NCBI GenBank assembly: GCA_907163375.1
Contig: CAJQUW010005334.1
Coordinates: 496,001 to 560,000 of the forward strand
Source: Prostheceraeus crozeri
Lineage: Eukaryota > Platyhelminthes > Polycladida > Euryleptidae
Length of the DNA stretch: 64,000 nt
Direction: 5' to 3'
Shown here in pieces: positions 26,701-35,025 of this stretch. The notes below the pieces were generated by a model. That model ran no database searches. It was not told where the DNA came from and worked only from the letters and a program-made list of their open reading frames with translations. Position numbers and translations under genes: made by a program. Every line of letters begins with the position of its first letter. Within the stretch, counting starts at the first letter, position 1.

Positions 26701-29700
26701 CAATTATTTGAAGTGGTAGACGTCAGTTACAATTATGTGATCGAAAGACGAACGACAATGGTAGTGCAACCACAGATAGGCTAGGCCTACTTGCTGCGAA
26801 TCTGCACAGACAGAAGTGACGATGACTGCCGAGCAATTGAAACTTGTTCGGAATTTTATTTTATCGCTGGTGCTGAGCCTGCTGCCTCTGAACCGCTCAC
26901 CCAATGCGTTGCGGAAGCATCTCCTTCGACTTTTCGAAGGCAATGTTGATCCTGAACAAGGTAGAGGAAGCCGGAAAAAATAGGTTTTGAAACGGAACCA
27001 TCTGGTATTGCCGAAGTATTATTCATTCATCTCGAAGTAGAGGCGGAAAGCTGCGTTTTCTTTGCAGACAACTGAACGGATGAACTAAAATATCTTACTG
27101 TATAACAATAACAATGGATTTATTACATCATGGTCTTGTTTTAAATTACTTAAGCATCACGTACTTTGTGATTTCTTAATAAAATACGAGGAGTCACCTA
27201 ATTTACTTCATGATCAGCATTTCCATCATTTCTTAAATACATCACTTTCTTGGGATGCCAGCAGTAGGCCTATATAGTCATATTTTCTAAAGGTGTGCTA
27301 TTTCTGTAATGTTTCGATAATGTAAATTCAATGTCAGTTATTGTTTAGTATTTAGCAAAGTAATACTATTTATTTAGGCTACCAACGGATCATAATACCA
27401 AAAATTATTACAATTCTCTAATTCAGTTTAAAATTGAATAAATTTCATTTCTCGAAAAATATTTCATCGAATTTTGATAAATATAAATTTATCTTTAATT
27501 GTAAATGCTAAATAACGACATCATTAATGAGTTTGCATTATTTCAATCGAATGCAAGGATAGTAGTAAAAACATTTTTATAAAACATATTTAAAACATGC
27601 TTTCTTCAATTAAACATGTTTCTTGCTCACTCTGCGAACGAAGTCGGATACAAAAATGAGACAAATGAGACCAATGACCAAGAAGGTGACTTCCGGTGGA
27701 AGGACATCTTTACACATCCGTGCAATCTTAAGTTGATAGACTTCCAGCAACACTCAACATACCTAGCTTAGTTTTTACTCATTCGATCGGTTTAGAAAAG
27801 TCAGCTCTTGCACAAAACTCACTGATGTTCGGAATATCAAGAAAACAGGCGCATCCATTCACAACAAGTCCCAAAAGCGTCCATTAGAATACATGAAAAT
27901 CGAAGGTCATTATCAGCAGAAAATCGTTGTCATTACTGCTGTAGATCTGTTATTCTTGGAGTTATGGAAGCTATTTACTATACACCATTTAACAAATGGC
28001 ATGTAGGGAAGATATGTCCAATTTGCGGGAAGAATAGTACCTAAATGATTTCTATTTCTGAATTAGAGATACAATTATCTGTAATTCAGTTTCAAATGAG
28101 ATTTGTTAGCCGAACATCTTTAAAGATTTTGATATCAACAGCTAATTTCTAGCAGATGGTGGTCTAATGTCTTAATTGTAATTTAATTGCATTTACAAAA
28201 ATGTATAAAATACATCTTCCCGCTAGTATTTCGTTATATTCAGTCATTCACTTGTCCCATTAACATCCGTGTTCTCGGCTCCGATAGGTTGGACGGATAA
28301 ACTTATAATGTCGCTACTCCTACACTGAGGTCAGACATTAGATGGAGTACTGTGGTACTTTCAGTCAGGATACCCTTCCTGCCGACTTCCAATGACATTT
28401 CCAGAGCTCGATCTCTACACCAAGAGATCACAAGGCCAAGCACCTAAACACTGTGTCACGGAAACCTTTCATTCTATTCCTGTAGACAGTATAATTGATC
28501 TATAGGTCGAAGGTCCTTAAATATCACAGAAATTATCAGCCAAAATGTGAAAACTTTGATATATTTAACATCATCAACGGAAACACCCTTTCAACCGATA
28601 CAAGACAGACATTTTAGAAAATCAACCCAAATTTGCAGAATAATGAATTGTCTCAAATGTGTTGCAGGTTCTTCAATCTAGAGGCTGAGGTGCTACAGGT
28701 AGACATAACATTGTTACATAAACACATGCTCCAGATAAGCGAGAATACTGATCAAACAGTTGAGAAGTTAGGAAGTTGTTTCTGGGTTAAATCACTCCGC
28801 ATAAGCGTGAGGGTCCCGTTTATCTAGAATGCATTTTACATTCGTGATCTGCACATGCACATAAACTTTGTACGAAGGAGCAACCAACAGAATTTATGAT
28901 TGTTGAGACCAGCACCATCGAATCATCAAATGTGAGTTTCCGATTTTCAAATTACGAAAACGCAAAGTTTAGTAATACTATCCATGCTCAAATAACGCGC
29001 TCGAGGAAAATCATCAGCGAATACATCAGGGAAAAGAATCCAATGGAAATTTGGAGATGTAATCTCAACCTAATGGTTTTCGACTTCAAATGTGTTTTTT
29101 TAATAATCACTATTTCAAACTAGAAATTGAAAAGAAAGCAATTATGCGTAAGCGGTTCATCCATCTGTGATACTTTGCCGAAAATGTACAGATGCAAAAT
29201 GGACACAATTTCGATGCATTATAATTACATCAAACATTACAGAGTGTCAGTCGGTCTGGACATTGACTAGAAAGACGTCCTCAGACTTCAACCATTTCGG
29301 CATTAAATTACATCTGTAAACCCTGCATCTCATGCTACAAGAGCTCTTCTGTGCGGATAGGAATGACCGAGAATAATTTTTAGAATGGTTGAAGAACTTG
29401 AGCGACTGCAAAGCAGACTACTCTACGCTTATTTAACCAGCCTTGCGCTGACAACCATAAAAAATTACACACAGCCAGTTCGTCTGGGGCAGAAAAATAG
29501 CGGCATTTAACGTTTCTCTACCTAACATTTCACAACACAATCTCAAAACTTGTGAACAAAGAGAGATGGAAACGAGATATATTTGTTTTTTTACGCATTA
29601 GTAGGACAGTGAATGCATTAAACGAGGTATGGTATGGAAATATGGTTTACATACAGAGGTGCATTATTGCAATGAGAAAAGGATGTCTATAAAATTGCAG

Positions 29701-32700
29701 AAAAGTCAACCTGCCTTTTTCAGTGATTTGATTTATGCAACAAAGAGATCGCAGACAATAAGAGCAAAACAGGAACAGCCTTATCAAGCGGTATTTAGAT
29801 AATGCACTCTTTGTTACCTGAAGTATTCGCAATATTCTTTCTGAATTCAGCTATTGGAGCTCAGCTCAACTAGAATGTAATCGATCTTTCGTTCATAGAT
29901 CGCTTTCGTGTAGAGGAAAATGTGAGAATTAGAGAATTTGTCAGGTATCTATTATATCGCCGCGAAATGGTTGCAGAACCTACACATAATTTAATTTACC
30001 GTTGCCTCACCGTTTCATGGAGGTTATCATCTGAAATTTGCAAGATACAATTCAAAAATCATCGAAAAGGAAGACGAGGTTGACCAAATGTAAGCACGTG
30101 AGCCAAGAGCTACAGCTCTAATAAACACCGGACTGTCGCTGTATTCATTAATTATTCTCAATCTCTGTAAGTGCTATAAAATTGAATGCAAAATATGCTG
30201 TAAATTGTGAACCAAATCACAAAATCATCCAAAACATCTATTTACTGCTGACTTTTTAGCGGTTCATGTCTAAATCTACAATGTCATCAATCAAGTAAGT
30301 GTACATACATTTCACGACCACAATGTGCTAAATGATATAGTAGAATGAATAAGCATGAGTTGTTCACCAGCGCGAAAGGGTAATGCTCTGTTCCTTTCGC
30401 GCCCCTGAAGCCTAGTGGTAGTCCCCCTTTTCTCCTTGACATACTGTTGGTTTTTTACACATTTGTATTATCCATCAAATGCAGATCATTCATATGACCT
30501 AAAACTTGAAATGCGAATGGTAATGGTAGAAATCTATGCTACAGGAGTCGAAGAAAAATCTAGCAAATTCCAGTTTTCGCATGAGATACAAGTAAAACGA
30601 AGAACTTCAAGATTTCCTACTACAGAATGAGTCAATAAAAACTAGACACTGAATGAATAGGCCTTTAGTTTAATTACGTTATTATGAATATGAAAAAATG
30701 TTGGATTTTCTTAAACTGCTATCTGCGTGTTTTGATACCATACATGCCATACTTCTTCTTCTGCGTCATCCCACAGGATGAGATTGACTAGCGATTGGTG
30801 AAACCGTCTCTGCGCCGAGGCGTCATAACTTGATGGAGTTCAGACTTGCCGCCTTCGCAGCATGCTTAAAACACAAGCAAGCTCTTTGAGACATATCTTC
30901 ATTAATTAAAGAAACTTAGGAATGAGCAGAGACGAAGCAAGCACCACAGTAACTTAATCTTCGACATGGAGACCATTTCTTTGGAGGCAAGTAAATGAAA
31001 CGTAATTAAGGACGTAATTAAACTAAGGGCGTATTTATGCAGAGTCTAGTTTTTATTGACTCAATCTGTAGAGGGTAATAAGCAAGGATTTGCTAGATTA
31101 TTAGATTCTCGAAAGACACTGGTTAATGAAAAAATACAAAATAACCTATCTATGTGGTGTTCCAAAACCAATACTCAATGGTGATTATTTTCTCATCTAA
31201 AAATCCTCATTCACAAGATGCATTGGCTTGCTTAATAATAATAGTTGAGACACATTTTAGGGAAGCAAAATGAGATAACTCACATCTATTTCCCAGTTTA
31301 TCGATGAGGAATCCGGCCACCAAAACAACTCCTGCATTCCTGCGAGTAAGCAAAAATGTTATCTCTGTTGCATAGTGGGATACTATGTCAGATAAAGTAT
31401 TCTAAAGGCATCATAAATTATGGCAACTTACGTCCATGCATAAACTGCGTACAATAAATTGTATTCTTCCTCAGTCATCCCCAAACAGTCGCAGCATGAG
31501 TCATTACCAGCGGAACAATTTCTTGGTGACTGTAATGATATAAATATAATTGGACCAGTCCTTCACTATATGTTTAGAATTCTTTTCAAGATTCATCATT
31601 ACCGTAATTCATGATGTAACAACAATTCTAAGACGGATTAATGATGCAAATCTTCGATCACCATAAACACTGCTAGTATTATGAGCACAAAATGTTTGAC
31701 ATATAACTATATGGATTGGAATGTCATTCAGTATACGTTTAACATAAAAGATCTCGAAGTTTTCAGTCACAGAACGAAACATGTTAAAAACAGGACTAGT
31801 TTAAGGGTCAGTTAAAAAAGGTGGAAAGTATGTAATAGCTACATATGGTTACATGATTAGTGGTACATGATTTCGGCAATTCCTACACTTGTAAGGAGGA
31901 CAAGACCTACCTTCACAGGACGCCAAGGCAGGAAACTGCAGTAGAACAGTCCGGAAGTGTTATCGATGTGTCATCCTACCATTCCTGGATTTTTTAGGTT
32001 GTGACAAGGTTGGAATTTGGTTTTGGGTAAATCTTGGCTGTTTGGTTATCTTGGAATACTCAAGATTGTTTGGGTGCTGACCAAGGTTGTGGGATAAGTT
32101 CACGAGTAGAATTGAAAATATTGAATTACGACTATACTTGTTATTAAGTTCTAGGAATTTACGATAAAAACAAATATATGATCTGCAAATTGAAAACCGA
32201 GGACCGACCGAATGCATTCTTCACCAGTTCATGGCGATTATAAGGAAATATCACAATTACTGTGCAATGTAGTTGCAGTTGAATTAAAGACATGTATTCA
32301 AACATCTCCTCCGCACCAATTTACAGTTTCACCAAAGCTATCTGCCTGATGCACGAGCTGTTCACAATAATGAACAGTTTCTTGATCATGCAAGTCATTA
32401 TCTTATGCTGCAATCTAAAGCCTACATATGTGAAAAAATATAGCACGAAATAACTGGCTCTGGTCGACTAGATCCTTCGTAAAAGAAACCCCAGAAAGAA
32501 AGACGAAATCTAAATCAAATCGATTACATTCGAGGTCCTTCAATCGCTGATCACGATCATCACCAGAAAATGAGTGAGAAAGCAAAACACTCTGCTTCAA
32601 ACGTTGTGAACTTTGATTTATTGAATTTCGAAGTTCACTCGCATCGTTTGCTAAATAGATTGACTTACTATCTCATTCATTTCCAATGATTTACAATCAG

Positions 32701-35025
32701 TGCTGCACGTGTCAGTGAAAAACAGTGTCAATTGCAGAAATCATGATTGACGTAGCGTCAGCGACAACCTATCCTGAAATTGACGGTGTCAGCGTCAACT
32801 TCATATCATGTATCAATTTTGAAATTCGAACGTTGAGTAGACATTGACGCATGCAAATACTTCTGCAGTAGAATTCGCCTATCGGCACTCCAAGGGCAGA
32901 AAAAATCGCTAGCCGATGGGCGAAGTACCGAAAATGTCGACGTCAAGCCTGTGGGTGAACTGTCGCAGCCCACAACCGATGTAAATTCTATTGCTGAATA
33001 AATATTTGAATCATTTGAGTCATCAGGACTTCAGTTATCTCAAAATGATGATTGATTGACCAATCGAAATACCACGTAAGCTTAACCCACATTTGTAGCC
33101 CTAAGCATGCCCCCAGGCCTAGATTCACAGACTCTCTCTTGGTTTTAGAGAACTCAATGGCGTGTCCTGATATTTACGTGAGGTCATGCGGAGATCGGAT
33201 CTTGTGTACGCTGTGGGTTTATGTTATTGAAACTTATTATTCAGCCTGATTTCAACACACAGACTGCCTGCCTATGAACCTATCATCATTAATTTGATAT
33301 GATCTTCTTGGTCGTATGAAACATATTCTACAGTACATAGAAGAAGCTCAGAATATTGCAATTGATGCATCAAATAAGTTCATTTTTCCTATCAAAAATT
33401 CTCATTTCTTAATTTTTCTTGTGGTCTGATGAAGCAGCACTAACTGTCAAGTAATCAAAGTGAAAAAGACATTGATTTGGTTGTTTAGGCTATCTTGATG
33501 ATTTACCTCAATTACTTTTATCCATGATTGAATGCCTTATCTTAAATCCTTTCTCCGCTAAGAAAAGACAGATTCACAGAACTGCAGAAAAAGCAAGAAT
33601 CCACTTCTATCGCAGAAACACAATTGGCAAATATTTGAAACAACGAGAAACCAGAATAAGCAGATTTCAGCTGCTGCGTTGGAGAGAAAGCAGCTAGTGG
33701 AACTTGATCAATTCAGCCATTCCTATGCAATTCTAGCGATTGGCAAAGGATTTTGTAACTGCTCAGATGAAAGCTCAAATATGAGTACTATCATTTGCAG
33801 ACAGATGTGAATACATATGAACCTGCAGAAATAAAATTTTCTCAAGTACTGTAATTGCTTGCAATGCAGCATCCTTGACACGCTACTGAGACAACTATAA
33901 TTCAGGCGTGCGAACTGTGTGTAGGGGGCCCGCGCGGAAAAGTTTAGGGGGGGGCCGAATCATGTCATGGAGAACTATCATGTTCTCACAGGGGCCCATT
34001 GTGTTTTCGATGTGCTGTCTTGGCCTTCACCCAATACGAAGCATATCTAAAATTAAATAAAAAAGGTTTTCTTTCTTGTTTCCTAGTTGATAACAAATCA
34101 TCTGCTGCTAAAGTTGCCTTTTCTATACTACTTGTCAGACAGGGGGCCCGCGAGGGAACCGCGCGAGACGCTGAAGATTCGCACGTCTGATAATTCCACG
34201 AAGGCTCATCTCATGCACATTTCCTAGATACTTCACAATGTTTTATTTTAGTAAAATCACCAGCCAAGAGAATGACAAAATATTATATTCTAAAGACTAC
34301 AATACATGAAGTAACATTAAAAAGCTATTTATCGTCCTGTCGAATTCGTAGAAATAACTAAATTTTCTAAATCACGGTTTACAAGTATTTTTTCAAAACG
34401 GCCTTGAAGGATTGAAGTTTACGTGGTTAATTTGCTTACTTTGAAATATTTATTGCAAGTATTGGCTTGTATACAATGCAAAGTATTTTGAGAACACGCG
34501 TAGGTCATTTTCAATAAATGTTGAATAACTTCGGCACTTAAATCTAAATTTTCAAGTATTTTTCGCAGGAAATCTATTCCGTTATTGTAGGCCATTCTTG
34601 TACCTAATCTTCAGGAGAGGGGTAGCCAAGAGCGATATTGATATTGGGGTGCACACTAAAATTAGATCTAGGTCTTCCGTAGGCCTATACCAAGATAAGC
34701 CCCGACCTTGCATGGTTGTGAGTATTTGTAAGTCAGAACACTATCCGGGTGATAATCTTACCTTGCAAATAGTGTAATCTGCGAGTAAAGTGTTAAGGAT
34801 GATCAAATGTTAAATCTGTCCACATGATTGGTGCCACAAATGCCACACAGAATCGAATGGATGTAGATGCTAAGCAATTTCCTACAGTGGATCAAAAATA
34901 AACTTAGTAGAATTAATGAATACGCACCGTAAACGTGGATTGCAATACGCTGGGCATATCAAAACAAAAGTATGATCCAAATGTCAGAAGACAATTGAAG
35001 GCAAGGACAGTGAAGCGATAATACG
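5599..35025 (-). CDS. mfsd1: MFSD1-like lysosomal major facilitator transporter (nine chained exons)
   Basis: Nine minus-strand exons (34928-35025, 31432-31529, 31284-31339, 17668-17811, 14492-14867, 14320-14428, 12100-12237, 8048-8305, 5599-5748) join in consistent phase to 474 codons plus stop. All have AG acceptors and GT donors. The protein reads as a 12-helix MFS transporter closest to vertebrate MFSD1: TFGSYFCFDMPSVLQ in helix 1, GFLIDKLGNR between helices 2 and 3 (the MFS motif A position), SAFWFRNKELAMAMAFG before helix 4, and GFTYSFAAAVMWSSIPMVV late. In vertebrates MFSD1 is a lysosomal dipeptide uniporter stabilised by GLMP; function here is inferred. The first coding exon is missing (phase requires one extra upstream base); a weak candidate lies at 35715-35775. 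Human MFSD1 is 465 residues, so the size agrees. No frameshift or stop was found, so the gene looks functional. Confidence 0.9.
5834..6045. repeat. Foldback (palindromic) repeat in last MFSD1-like intron
   Basis: Two arms of roughly 90-95 bp (5834-5925 and 5950-6045) are reverse complements, sharing for example TTCAGCTCAATATGTATATT and CTTTCGCAATACACCG. The spacer is about 25 bp. This is a foldback MITE-like structure that would form a long hairpin in the pre-mRNA. Confidence 0.8.
6403..7765 (+). mobile_element. Mariner-family element, copy 1
   Basis: A 1363-bp element with inverted ends of about 30 bp. The left starts TACAATGCGTTCATAAAGTC and the right is the imperfect reverse complement ending GACTTTATGAACTCACTGTA. 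TA dinucleotides are at both ends, as expected for Tc1/mariner targets. A nearly identical second copy lies inverted at 19520-20884. Confidence 0.9.
6637..7640 (+). pseudogene. Mariner-like transposase, inactivated
   Basis: The coding region is broken by frameshifts and stops. The N-terminal helix-turn-helix part reads VEHAFRANEEYTNEVKNEFL, LPHRNDV, then FRETDSAHDASRSDRPSILT; the catalytic part includes AYFQQDEATAHAV (second Asp) and a late block with WHPRSLNWSVLD. The first catalytic motif, normally S-D-E-A-W, reads S-S-E-A-stop near 7094-7110, so the first Asp is lost and the Trp codon is TGA. Copy 2 shares the same TGA. This transposase would bind the inverted ends and cut and paste the element if intact. 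Confidence 0.82.
8048..8305 (-). CDS. mfsd1: MFSD1-like exon: helices 10-12
   Basis: 86 codons in phase 0, from AVMWSSIPMVVSQATVGSA through a helix around ICNLVVGAILG to the last helix VMIFLLANLIACVVVTLIL. Acceptor TTCCTTACAG, donor CAG|GTGAGT. Equivalent to the ALWPMVAFVVPEHQLGTA region of MFSD1. Confidence 0.9.
8510..8694 (-). mobile_element. tRNA-derived SINE, copy 1
   Basis: Read on the minus strand it starts GGTCTCCGTGGCACAGTGGC, contains a polymerase III A box (TGGCACAGTGGCTAAGTG) and B-box-like GATCGAGCCCC, then a tail with GTCGGCAGGAAGGGCATCCG. The GGAAGGGCATCC phrase also occurs in the RTE leader at 670, suggesting an RTE-related tail. A second copy lies at 28270-28467. Confidence 0.7.
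9165..9825 (+). mobile_element. Internally deleted Tc1-like transposon
   Basis: Both ends are visible and inverted: left TACAGGGTTGTGCATTAAAA (9165) and right TTTTAATGCACAACCCTGTA (ending 9825), about 29 bp with GTGATGC-type continuation and TA at the borders. At about 660 bp it is far shorter than a full Tc1 (around 1.6 kb); only the transposase C-terminus remains. Confidence 0.88.
9446..9678 (+). pseudogene. Tc1-like transposase C-terminal fragment
   Basis: About 77 codons preserve the end of a DDE transposase: WPGNSPDLSPIENMWAIVKQ carries the final catalytic Glu of the DD34E triad. The product then runs through SMPRRVSACIKARGGP to a stop at 9676. The DNA-binding domain and both catalytic Asp residues are missing through internal deletion. 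Confidence 0.85.
10100..11190 (+). mobile_element. 5'-truncated CR1-like retrotransposon
   Basis: A fragment containing only the RT and C-terminal region, ending in AATAAAGACATTCTATTTCT followed by a second ATTTCT unit (about 11157-11187). Such short 3' repeats are typical of CR1/L2-type elements. It sits inside the TIR element 9951-11585 and is therefore the younger insertion. Confidence 0.8.
10115..11071 (+). pseudogene. CR1-like reverse transcriptase, 5' truncated but open
   Basis: An uninterrupted 318-codon stretch. Motif A is LAIDFKQAFDKLSY (about residue 5), motif B is GVPQGSIVGPILFA (65), and motif C is KYADDVTIL (92). It continues through TLKLLGVTFSSDLTWNAHV (thumb) to the usual C-terminal region with CYVVFIRSVLLYCYP. 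Endonuclease and fingers are absent, as expected for premature termination of reverse transcription. The absence of stops suggests a fairly recent insertion. Confidence 0.82.
12100..12237 (-). CDS. mfsd1: MFSD1-like exon: helices 9-10
   Basis: 46 codons in phase 0. It encodes WISCGCAVLTIPVFGILAF and VATLWFGFTYSFAA. Acceptor TTATTTCAG, donor GCT|GTAAGT. Confidence 0.9.
12588..12716. repeat. Possible short hAT-type MITE
   Basis: Left end CAGTGCTGGGCGCGATTATG and right end containing GATTAATCGCACCCACCAC are imperfect inverted repeats. A clean target duplication was not found, so this is tentative. Confidence 0.35.
12791..14253. mobile_element. Non-autonomous hAT-type transposon with 8-bp TSD
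   Basis: The ends are CAGGGTTGGT at 12791 and its complement ACCAACCCTG ending at 14253. The subterminal parts are rich in CGGGTTTT/AAAACCCG and CCCGCC blocks. The 8-bp sequence CTGTTGCC flanks both sides exactly (12783-12790 and 14254-14261), diagnostic of hAT-like transposition. No transposase is encoded. Lies in the MFSD1-like intron between exons at 14320 and 12237. A PLE-tail-like CTGAGGA motif at 13494 is contained within it. Confidence 0.9.
13490..13530 (+). ncRNA. Hammerhead-like CTGAGGA...GAAA motif (candidate PLE tail relic)
   Basis: CTGAGGA (13494-13500) is followed by a short segment able to form a G-U-rich stem (GGTC with GGTC) and then GAAA (13519-13522), the order of a hammerhead catalytic core. 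The flanking stems were not demonstrated. Similar arrangements occur at 22308 and, in degenerate form, in the PLE-B tail. Penelope-like elements are known to carry hammerhead motifs. Confidence 0.3.
14320..14428 (-). CDS. mfsd1: MFSD1-like exon: loop 7-8 and helix 8
   Basis: Encodes KFIQVKYDFDKWTSSILAG and then AVYDVSLILSPFLGRAI, corresponding to the FFTEKFGFSS...SAPMSPVFG region of MFSD1. Acceptor TGATTTCAG, donor GATC|GTAAGT; intron to the previous exon is only 63 bp. Confidence 0.9.
14492..14867 (-). CDS. mfsd1: MFSD1-like exon: helices 4-7 core
   Basis: The largest exon, 376 bp. It encodes IVQGRISAFWFRNKELAMA, two helices around SRLGSVLNFFLTPILSKSI and LWFGAFLCVLGFLAAFVVSA, a cytosolic loop with ISDIRHFSSSFWL, and the helix LTIMFFYNGVFPFVADA. 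Acceptor GTTTTCCAG, donor CAAG|GTAAGA. Confidence 0.92.
15489..16235 (+). mobile_element. RTE 3' fragment
   Basis: A 5'-truncated RTE relative holding only the Cys-rich and tail region: CSDCRLWVQNRC, CYLVDRLGNSGGCVART (about 15640), the block NNKNISLKRRSQLYNAYIRA, a frameshift near 15850, then LRQNRLRWFGHLERLPD (15960) and GGQRKRWCRNVKRDL (16060). It is in the MFSD1-like intron 14868-17667. Same family as the 0.5-3.9 kb copy. Confidence 0.75.
16236..17667. other. Intron sequence, nothing recognised
   Basis: Part of the MFSD1-like intron between exons 17668-17811 and 14492-14867. AT-rich; no domain-bearing ORF or clear repeat was seen. Confidence 0.4.
17668..17811 (-). CDS. mfsd1: MFSD1-like exon: helices 3-4
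   Basis: Acceptor CATTTCCAG, donor GACAA|GTGAG. It encodes two hydrophobic segments (GIFLFSFLCVLGSSIFAVG and LLPLMLLGRILFGAGNGSL), matching the GRFVFGIGGESL helix of MFSD1. It is separated from the next upstream exon by an intron of about 13.5 kb. Confidence 0.9.
19520..20884 (-). mobile_element. Mariner-family element, copy 2 (inverted relative to copy 1)
   Basis: A 1365-bp element with the same inverted ends as the 6403-7765 copy, opposite orientation, flanked by TA. It is nested in the hAT-type element 19342-21317. Confidence 0.9.
19646..20651 (-). pseudogene. Mariner-like transposase, inactivated (copy 2)
   Basis: Reads IRERIFLVEHAFRANEEYTN, then RASRSDRPSIL-type linker text, MQRLSQEVGLSLGAAHPAV (HTH) and later AYFQQDGATAHAVNSSLRYL. 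The first catalytic motif reads S-Y-E-A-stop, so Asp is replaced by Tyr and the Trp codon is TGA exactly as in copy 1. It is slightly better preserved than copy 1 in the N-terminal half (122 open codons). Confidence 0.82.
21351..21850 (-). pseudogene. hAT transposase C-terminal remnant
   Basis: On the minus strand the hAT dimerisation region is readable: PIERIFSVVNKLSAKEESQL followed by IVKALKAFLIVKISF and DSCCEFHEESKESKKLL, ending near EKYDWFRK and a stop. Upstream, in another frame, an acidic block (IHIEDGLEPFHSADSNKLFD) corresponds to the domain preceding it. This part of hAT transposases mediates dimerisation and is usually the last to decay. Frameshifts and truncation make it dead. Confidence 0.72.
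21884..22240. other. Intron sequence, nothing recognised
   Basis: Part of the large MFSD1-like intron. No gene or clear repeat seen. Confidence 0.35.
22241..22350 (+). ncRNA. Hammerhead-like motif preceded by short tandem repeats
   Basis: Two copies of CGTCTGATTACTGTCAA and a third partial copy (CGTCTGATCAACGTCA) occupy 22241-22300. They are followed by CTGAGGA (22308-22314), a GCAG...CTGC stem with loop, and GAAA (22333-22336). This matches the CUGANGA-stem II-GAAA core order of hammerhead ribozymes. Stems I and III and the cleavage site were not resolved. Penelope-like elements and related retroelements carry such motifs, so this is probably a relic of a PLE tail. Confidence 0.35.
22400..28260. 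other. MFSD1-like intron interior
   Basis: Almost 6 kb of AT-rich intron with no domain-bearing ORF. The only item worth marking is the 53-codon ORF at 26822-26983. I see no clear mobile element here, though old decayed ones may be undetectable by eye. Confidence 0.4.
26822..26983 (+). CDS. Small ORF of unknown nature (53 codons)
   Basis: Starts MTAEQLKLVRNFILSLVLSL, continues through NRSPNALRKHLLRLFEG to a basic end (GRGSRKK) and stop. It has a Leu-rich amphipathic character and somewhat higher GC than its surroundings. It is antisense to the MFSD1-like gene inside its large intron. No domain is recognised; it may be chance or a transposon crumb. Confidence 0.15.
   Translation: MTAEQLKLVRNFILSLVLSLLPLNRSPNALRKHLLRLFEGNVDPEQGRGSRKK
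28270..28467 (-). mobile_element. tRNA-derived SINE, copy 2
   Basis: Same family as 8510-8694. Minus-strand start GGTTTCCGTGACACAGTGTT, then a B-box-like GATCGAGCTC, and the tail TGTCATTGGAAGTCGGCAGG with GGAAGGGTATCC. More diverged in the A box. Confidence 0.65.
28480..30540. other. MFSD1-like intron, nothing recognised
   Basis: No gene or clear element seen. A small GC-rich hairpin (GCGCGAAAGGG with CCTTTCGCGCC) lies at about 30370-30402. Confidence 0.35.
30549..31110. repeat. Foldback repeat with arms of about 110-150 bp
   Basis: The arms 30549-30700 and about 30998-31110 are imperfect reverse complements. The best-conserved core is GAGTCAATAAAAACTAGAC on the left (from 30629) and its complement on the right (about 31046), with shared TTTAGTTTAATTACGT and ATCTAGCAAAT blocks. 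The central part is unique. It resembles a foldback-type non-autonomous element, just downstream of the 31284-31339 exon in the MFSD1-like transcription direction. Confidence 0.6.
31284..31339 (-). CDS. mfsd1: MFSD1-like exon: helix 2 and MFS motif A
   Basis: A 56-bp micro-exon encoding TNAGVVLVAGFLIDKLGNR, the GFLID.. loop between helices 2 and 3. Acceptor CTCGCAG, donor AGAT|GTGAGT. Phases match both neighbours. Confidence 0.88.
31432..31529 (-). CDS. mfsd1: MFSD1-like exon: luminal loop and start of helix 2
   Basis: Acceptor ATCATTACAG, donor GGAC|GTAAGT. It encodes a Cys-rich luminal loop (CSAGNDSCCDCLG) then MTEEEYNLLYAVYAW, aligned with the LLYAWYSW segment of MFSD1. The four-cysteine loop is longer than the vertebrate loop and could be disulfide-bonded in the lysosomal lumen. 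Confidence 0.88.
31530..33896. other. MFSD1-like intron, nothing recognised
   Basis: Part of the intron between exons 34928-35025 and 31432-31529. No domain-bearing ORF or clear repeat seen. Confidence 0.35.
33903..34189. mobile_element. 287-bp MITE with 6-bp flanks
   Basis: Ends CAGGCGTGCGAA (left) and TTCGCACGTCTG (right) are inverted repeats with GGGGGCCCGCG blocks just inside both ends. ATAATT flanks both sides exactly (33897-33902 and 34190-34195). The interior has no transposase. Confidence 0.8.
34928..35025 (-). CDS. mfsd1: MFSD1-like exon: transmembrane helix 1
   Basis: Acceptor TATTTTCAG, donor ACG|GTGCGT. It encodes YYRFTVLAFNCLLTFGSYF and then CFDMPSVLQSTFT, matching the first helix and the FGSYFCYDNPAALQ signature of MFSD1. 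It begins in phase 1, so one more exon must lie upstream. Confidence 0.88.
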
